This document shows, in pieces, positions 59,332-64,000 of a stretch of 64,000 nt of DNA; within the stretch, counting starts at the first letter, position 1, and the number at the start of each line of letters is the position of its first letter. A model generated the notes under the pieces. That model searched no databases, was not told the DNA's origin, and saw only the letters and a program-made list of their open reading frames with translations. The position numbers were made by a program, and so were the translations under genes. Origin of the DNA: Euryodendron excelsum (taxonomy: Eukaryota > Streptophyta > Magnoliopsida > Ericales > Pentaphylacaceae); contig CM065394.1 in the NCBI GenBank assembly GCA_033060915.1, positions 15,056,501 to 15,120,500 on the forward strand, given 5' to 3'.

Positions 59332-59873
59332 TTCAATCCCACAACCCTATTTCCAACCTGTTTCCAAACAATGTGCACCTTAAGATAGATGTGCTCCAAT
59401 CATTCTTGTAGCTAATTTTCTGTACCTTCTAGCAACTCAACTAAAACTGACTGAGATATCTTCAAACCTTTTCTCCATCTGTGAAGATTGGAACCTTTTC
59501 TTCGATCCTTTAAATGCCTATTTTGAAAAGTTTTCCTTAATCTTAGTCCTCCATATGGTCAAATGTGGATGGCATTATTCTAATTTCTTTAGTATTGCAC
59601 TTTCTTTGATTCCAAAACTTGCAAGAAAATATACTAATTTTGTGTTGTGAATGGTGAAATTCATGCTCAGAAGTTTCTTTTTAATCCAATACTGCCAACA
59701 ATATGGAGGACCATCTCCATAAAGAAGTTAAGTTCCATAATTCCTATTTATTTATGATAAGTATTCGATAGAAAGCACTTAAAGGGCAGTCTTTGCACAA
59801 GATAAAAACATTGAAAGGCACTTCCCTTTAAGCTTTCTTCTTTCTCTTTTTCTTGCAGCCTGACTGCCAACAC
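58457..59873. other. intron spacer with two microsatellites
   Basis: No gene. An (ATT)n run lies at 58528-58562 and a compound (CT)n(CA)n run at 59275-59330. Confidence 0.6.
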
Positions 59874-60165
59874 TTAAACAACTAAAGAATGGAGGCTAGC
59901 ATTAACAGCTGGACGCCAAAAATAGAGATAGCAATGACTGAAAATCCTTCGAAACATTACAATGTAACAACAAATGATTAACTGTATCTTTGGCCTTGTA
60001 ACATATACAACACTGATTCGGGAGTCTCTCTTCACCAGATTATCGATGGTGAGAATGGAAACAAGAGCCAGTCTCCAAACAAAAAGCGGCCACCTTTGTT
60101 GGTTCATTGATCTTCCAAGCGCACCTAGATGGGAGCTGGCTCCTTGTCTTCCCCCACAAACTTAA
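59874..60165 (-). pseudogene. LINE ORF2 zinc-region fragment
   Basis: The minus-strand frame reads PLFVWRLALVSILTIDNLVKRDSRI, matching the FxWxAALGKILTIDNLRKR block of plant L1 elements, then a degraded Cys/His part. It could be the 3' continuation of the minus-strand LINE at 61200-63300, separated by about 1 kb of unrelated sequence. Confidence 0.65.
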
Positions 60166-61199
60166 AATAGAAGTATTTAACCAAAATTCTCTTCCTGTTA
60201 GGTTTTTATCTGGTTAATTCCACGATAAAACCATGGAAGACCATGTTTTATTTATTCATACTTATAATGTCGAGGTCTAGGCATCAAGAATTGGCAATTG
60301 CACAAGACAGTGCACGTTGGCTCGAGCGAATAGCAAGGACGCAACACATGCAAAGATTTAAAGTGTGGATCAATAAATGGCTGGACATTAGCTCTAGCCA
60401 AGGTGTCTCGAGCAAAGCCTACTAGTTTCAGAGGTGACTACCCGAGGTATGGCTTGATGGTGGTCAAGATGCAGAGGAGATCGCTTGAAGCATGGCTCGA
60501 TGGTGGCTCAAGTGATTGATGGCTCGAGCCATTGCGTTAGGAACAGTCTATGCTAGACTCCTAGTTTGGTTAAATGTCTTAATCTTTTGGACTTCTAAGC
60601 CAAGTATTATCAGATAACGGGTGATTTGATCTACTTTTGGAGGTTGGCAATTTCATATAGGTACATCCAAAGATACAGCGATATAGAGAGGAAGAAACTC
60701 TATAGTGGGTTCTTAAATATTCAGATCAATCTCAGAGAATTTATTTATTGTCGACCAATGTATTCTCTGAAGGAGCCTAGCATTACATTTTTTCTTCCTT
60801 GGTTGGAGAAGATTAAACATATCCTGTGGGTAACTAGATACAGAAAAGTTTGTGGTGGATTCTAGAGGTATCGTGAGTCTCGATACTCAAGTAATCGTTA
60901 AAGAATCGTGTCATGAGTGGGCCGATATGTTATCGTGGTGATTCGATCAATACAAGGACAACACACCTAAAAGTTGGAGAATTCAACTTCTGGAGGTGCA
61001 ATGAGGCATAAGGTTGGGTTGTAAGTGTGGCTTGTACTCAATTATTGGATAGTGCATTGCTTGGTTGGACTCAGTCCCCTGGTTTTTCCTGCATTGGATT
61101 TTCACACTAAAAATCTCTTGTTTTTGGGTGTAATTAATTTTATTGTTCTTGCATGCCATTAATGATATATTCATAAGTGCTAGAATAGTAGGTTAAGTC
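60166..61199. other. unclassified intron segment
   Basis: No coding match. GGCTCGA words recur at about 60320, 60456, 60491 and 60520, giving a weak repeat. It may be a foreign insertion between two parts of the minus-strand LINE. Confidence 0.35.
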
Positions 61200-63300
61200 A
61201 AAATTGGCCATTTGCACCCTCACTAGGTCAAAGTAAATATGTGTATTGCGGAATCTGGGTTTTCTCACTTCCCATTGAGTCCCATCCATTCTTGGGCATT
61301 TCAATTCCCTGGAGGAGTTGTAATTAAATTGGATTCCACACTATCCCTGAGTTGGATTCACCCAAATAATTTGCCTCCAACATGTCCTTGTTCACCCCAC
61401 AATGCTAAATAAGGTCAGCAATGCCACAGAACAAAGGAATGTTCTTGCACCACATACCATGCCACAACTGATCGTCTGGCCATATCAAGGCACATGAACC
61501 AGATGTTTGGAGAACTCTGACAACCTTTACTAATGCCCTTCTACAAACCAATCCCATAGGCCTCTCATGCTTCTTTTGAAAACCAATCCCTATAATTCTC
61601 ACCAAATTTGCAATTTCTCACTTTTTATCCATAACTAGCTTTCCTCCTGAGCATATCTCAATAGTCGTTTACCTAGCAAGGCATAGTTAAATCGTTGGAA
61701 GTGCTGAGTGCCTAAACCATGCAAAACTTATTAGACCACACAATATAGTTTTCAAATTCCTCCCCCTAACCACCCCAAAAAGAATTCCTTCGGAGCTTCT
61801 TCAATCTTTCTTCTACTGAAACGGGCCTCTTGATGAGGGATATAAAATAGGTAGACAAACCAGAGAGAGTGCTCTTGATCAGAGTGACTTTACCTCCCTT
61901 AGATGGATATTGTCTCTTCTAACTCTTTAGCCTTTTCTCAAATTGCTCCACCATATTGTGCCAAATTGTTGTAGCCTTAAAAGCTGAATCCAATGGGTAC
62001 ACCCAAACTCTGAATTCCTAAGAGACTGCCAAACTCTTAATATCCTGCTCCTCACCTATACAAATTAACTTACTCTTGCTTATATTGACCTTAAGCCATA
62101 GCACAACCTCAAAATTGAGAAGCACACATTGCAGAGATCCCAACTGCTCCTCATTAGTCTCGTAAAAACAATAATTTCATCCACCAAAAGAAGATGAGAG
62201 ACTCCACCACATCCCTTTCTTTTCCTTTCACCTCAAAGCCTTTCAATATGCCACCCTGCATGGCTTGCTTCAGCATCCGGCTAAAAGCTTCCATCACAAT
62301 AGTAAATAGAAAGGACGAAAAAGGTTCACCTTCTCTCAATCCCCTCGAGCTATGAAAAAGTCCGGCGGGAGACCCATTAACCAAAAATGATAATCTCCCT
62401 GTAGAAATGCACCCTCTTATCCACTTCGTCCACCTCACTCCAAAACCATCCAATCTATGAAATATATTATTACTTCCTAGTTCCAATGGTCATAGGTTTT
62501 CTCAATATTGGAAACCCATATTTGATTCCAGAGTCCACTATCTCATTTATCACAAGAACTACATCTAAAATCTGTCTACCTCCCACAAAGGTATTTTGGT
62601 TATTAGAAACCACAGGTCCCGTTTGGTACAACTTTTTCACTTAGTTTTTTTTAAGCTTATAAGCAAAAAAGTCAAGTTTTTTTTTTTTGGCTTTTTTGCT
62701 TTTGTTTTTGCTTTTTTGCTTATCGTTAGCTAAAGCAAAAACCAAAAAAACAAAAAAGCTAGAAAAACTTGCCATTTTTTGCTTATAAGCTTAAAACAAG
62801 CTAGGCAAAAAAGCTGTACCAAACGGGCCCACAGTATCAACCACCTTTTTCAATCGCAAGGCTAAGAATTTTGCTATAAACCCGTAGATACATCCAACTA
62901 AACCTATAGGTTTAATCTTCTACTTTGTAGCTCCCCCTTTCTATGGGATCAAGGAAATGGAGCATAAAGATTTTTTATAGACAATCCCTCCTCAAAAAAA
63001 TGGTGAAACAAAGCCCTGATGTGCCCCTTAACAAAATTCCAACCTGGTAACAAGAAGACCATTGTTATACTATCTGGACTCAACGGCTTATCACCATTAC
63101 AGTCTTTCAAGGCCCCTAGGATTCCTTCTTTTGGCTGGCTTAAAAAAAAGAGAAGAAAAAGGTTTTCTTCTTGTGAAGATTGCACTTCCAGATTCTCATT
63201 GTCCTTATCCGAGATGGGATTAAAGTCCACCCCACCAAGGCGAGGCTGGTGGTTACAGTGTGTACTTCTCATAGGATGTGTTAACTATTTTTATGGCTTA
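61200..63300 (-). mobile_element. LINE (L1 type) reverse transcriptase region, minus strand
   Basis: In minus-strand order: GALKDCNGDKPLSPDSITMVF (about 63090-63150), then a MITE, VVSNNQNTFVGGRQILDVVL (about 62555-62612), KWIRGCISTGRLSFLVNGSP and GLREGEPFSSFLFTIVMEAFSRML (about 62270-62430), HLLLVDEIIVF (about 62165-62200), and downstream [15 protein letters not shown] and KRPMGLVCRRAL. These are successive blocks of L1 RT. The catalytic loop reads VDE where the family has ADD. Stops and shifts show that it is dead. Confidence 0.85.
62615..62830. mobile_element. 216-bp MITE, CGTTTGG family, copy 2
   Basis: It starts GGTCCCGTTTGGTACAAC and ends TGTACCAAACGGGCCC, a nearly perfect 15-bp inverted repeat. 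ACA flanks both sides (62612-62614, 62831-62833). The interior is symmetric (TTTGCTTATAAGCTTAAAA type words), so the whole element can fold back. It interrupts the LINE RT frame, hence is younger than that LINE. Confidence 0.85.
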
Positions 63301-64000
63301 CCTTCAATCTATCTTTGTCCAGTCAGCTCATAACAAAATATTAGACCAATCTCATGGTTGACACAATGAACTGGTTGAGGAAAAGGAAATCCCAGCACCA
63401 AATCACTCCCTTCCCCAAAAGCAAAGACCAAGCCACGGCCAAGTTGTCGAGTATACATTTGAAGAGGAGGTGGGCTATGCTTTATAGTTCACCTGATTGA
63501 TTTAGAAGGCCTCACTGGCTCCAAATGGCCATTAAAAATCACCATTAAGTTCTAAGGCTAACTGCAATTGTACTAGTTCTAGTAAGTGTTATGATGGTTA
63601 ATTAAAACAAATATGGAAAATGTTGAGAGTTTGCAAATGACATGTGTAAGAGGTTGCAAAATGACGTGTGCAAGAAAATGTCAATGCACATAATACCCTC
63701 TAGATTACATGGCAATCCATCTGGATCAGCAGAAGGCCTACCATTGAAACTTAGATTATTATGCTGTTACACAGTCAGTGTATCATGTTCTGATGCATTG
63801 GAGTTCAGTTTTGGAGCCTCAATTAAGTTTTTGTCTTGTTTGGCATTTAGGCAGAATATGAATTGCTTAAAAGATCCTAACCTAAGCACTATATAGACTC
63901 ACTGTAAACAATAAGTCTTCCATTGCAATGTCTTATGCTGTATGATGATGTTCAGACTCCGATATCGACTCCGATATCGAGTCTAAGATCATGGACTGGT
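63301..64000. other. right edge, no gene seen
   Basis: AT-rich text up to the window end, presumably still inside a murG intron. No frame resembles the missing C-terminal part of MurG. Confidence 0.5.

Noticed and set aside
59144..59411. Short frames with His-Thr and Ser-Leu repeats
   Set aside because: Translations of the CT/CA microsatellite at 59275-59330.

Overview
The window is nuclear DNA of a flowering plant, most likely a eudicot. It has spliced genes with plant-type products, long AT-rich introns and intergenic spacers, and a dense layer of plant transposons. I could not place the species. Nothing here is bacterial or viral, although one gene (murG) is of bacterial-type, plastid ancestry.

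Three host genes can be supported. (1) A lipid phosphate phosphatase (PAP2 family) lies on the minus strand at 14940-19343, with eight exons whose splice phases all agree. (2) A PB1-domain (octicosapeptide/Phox/Bem1p) protein lies on the plus strand at 32659-34831; a stop codon interrupts an otherwise open tail that runs in frame to 35002. (3) A plant MurG-type glycosyltransferase lies on the plus strand from about 49392 past the right edge; one intron is 6.6 kb long, and only the N-terminal two thirds was found.

Layout. 1-14824: a Ty3/gypsy element of the Tat type (second RNase H present) without its 5' end. Its pol is on the plus strand, followed by an antisense plant-mobile-domain ORF with its own TATA box, then the 3' LTR. 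A 4954-bp non-coding element rich in tandem repeats (5886-10839) splits the antisense ORF and is flanked by a 6-bp target duplication. 14940-19343: the phosphatase gene. 20060-24440: a LINE remnant split by a hAT-like element, which holds a second inverted-repeat element, which in turn holds a 5'-truncated LINE and an LTR fragment. 24441-32658: mostly non-coding, with a 1.1-kb inverted-repeat element (25341-26437) and a MITE (29796-29921). 32659-35002: the PB1 gene. 35421-47430: a composite of two decayed Tat-type gypsy elements on the minus strand, joined through a fragment of the same repeat-rich element; the left one carries a plus-strand antisense ORF of the 'putative gypsy type transposon' family. 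48365-49189: a Mutator-like MITE. 49392-64000: murG, its introns filled with a related MITE, hairpin-forming tandem repeats, several LINE fragments and a second copy of the 29.8-kb MITE.

The most interesting material is in the transposons. Two separate gypsy elements share the same unusual plan, with an antisense accessory ORF between pol and the 3' LTR. An unclassified large non-coding element has left two insertions. One gypsy integrase carries a doubled zinc-binding module. Decay of catalytic acids and of glutamine codons looks like deamination of methylated DNA.
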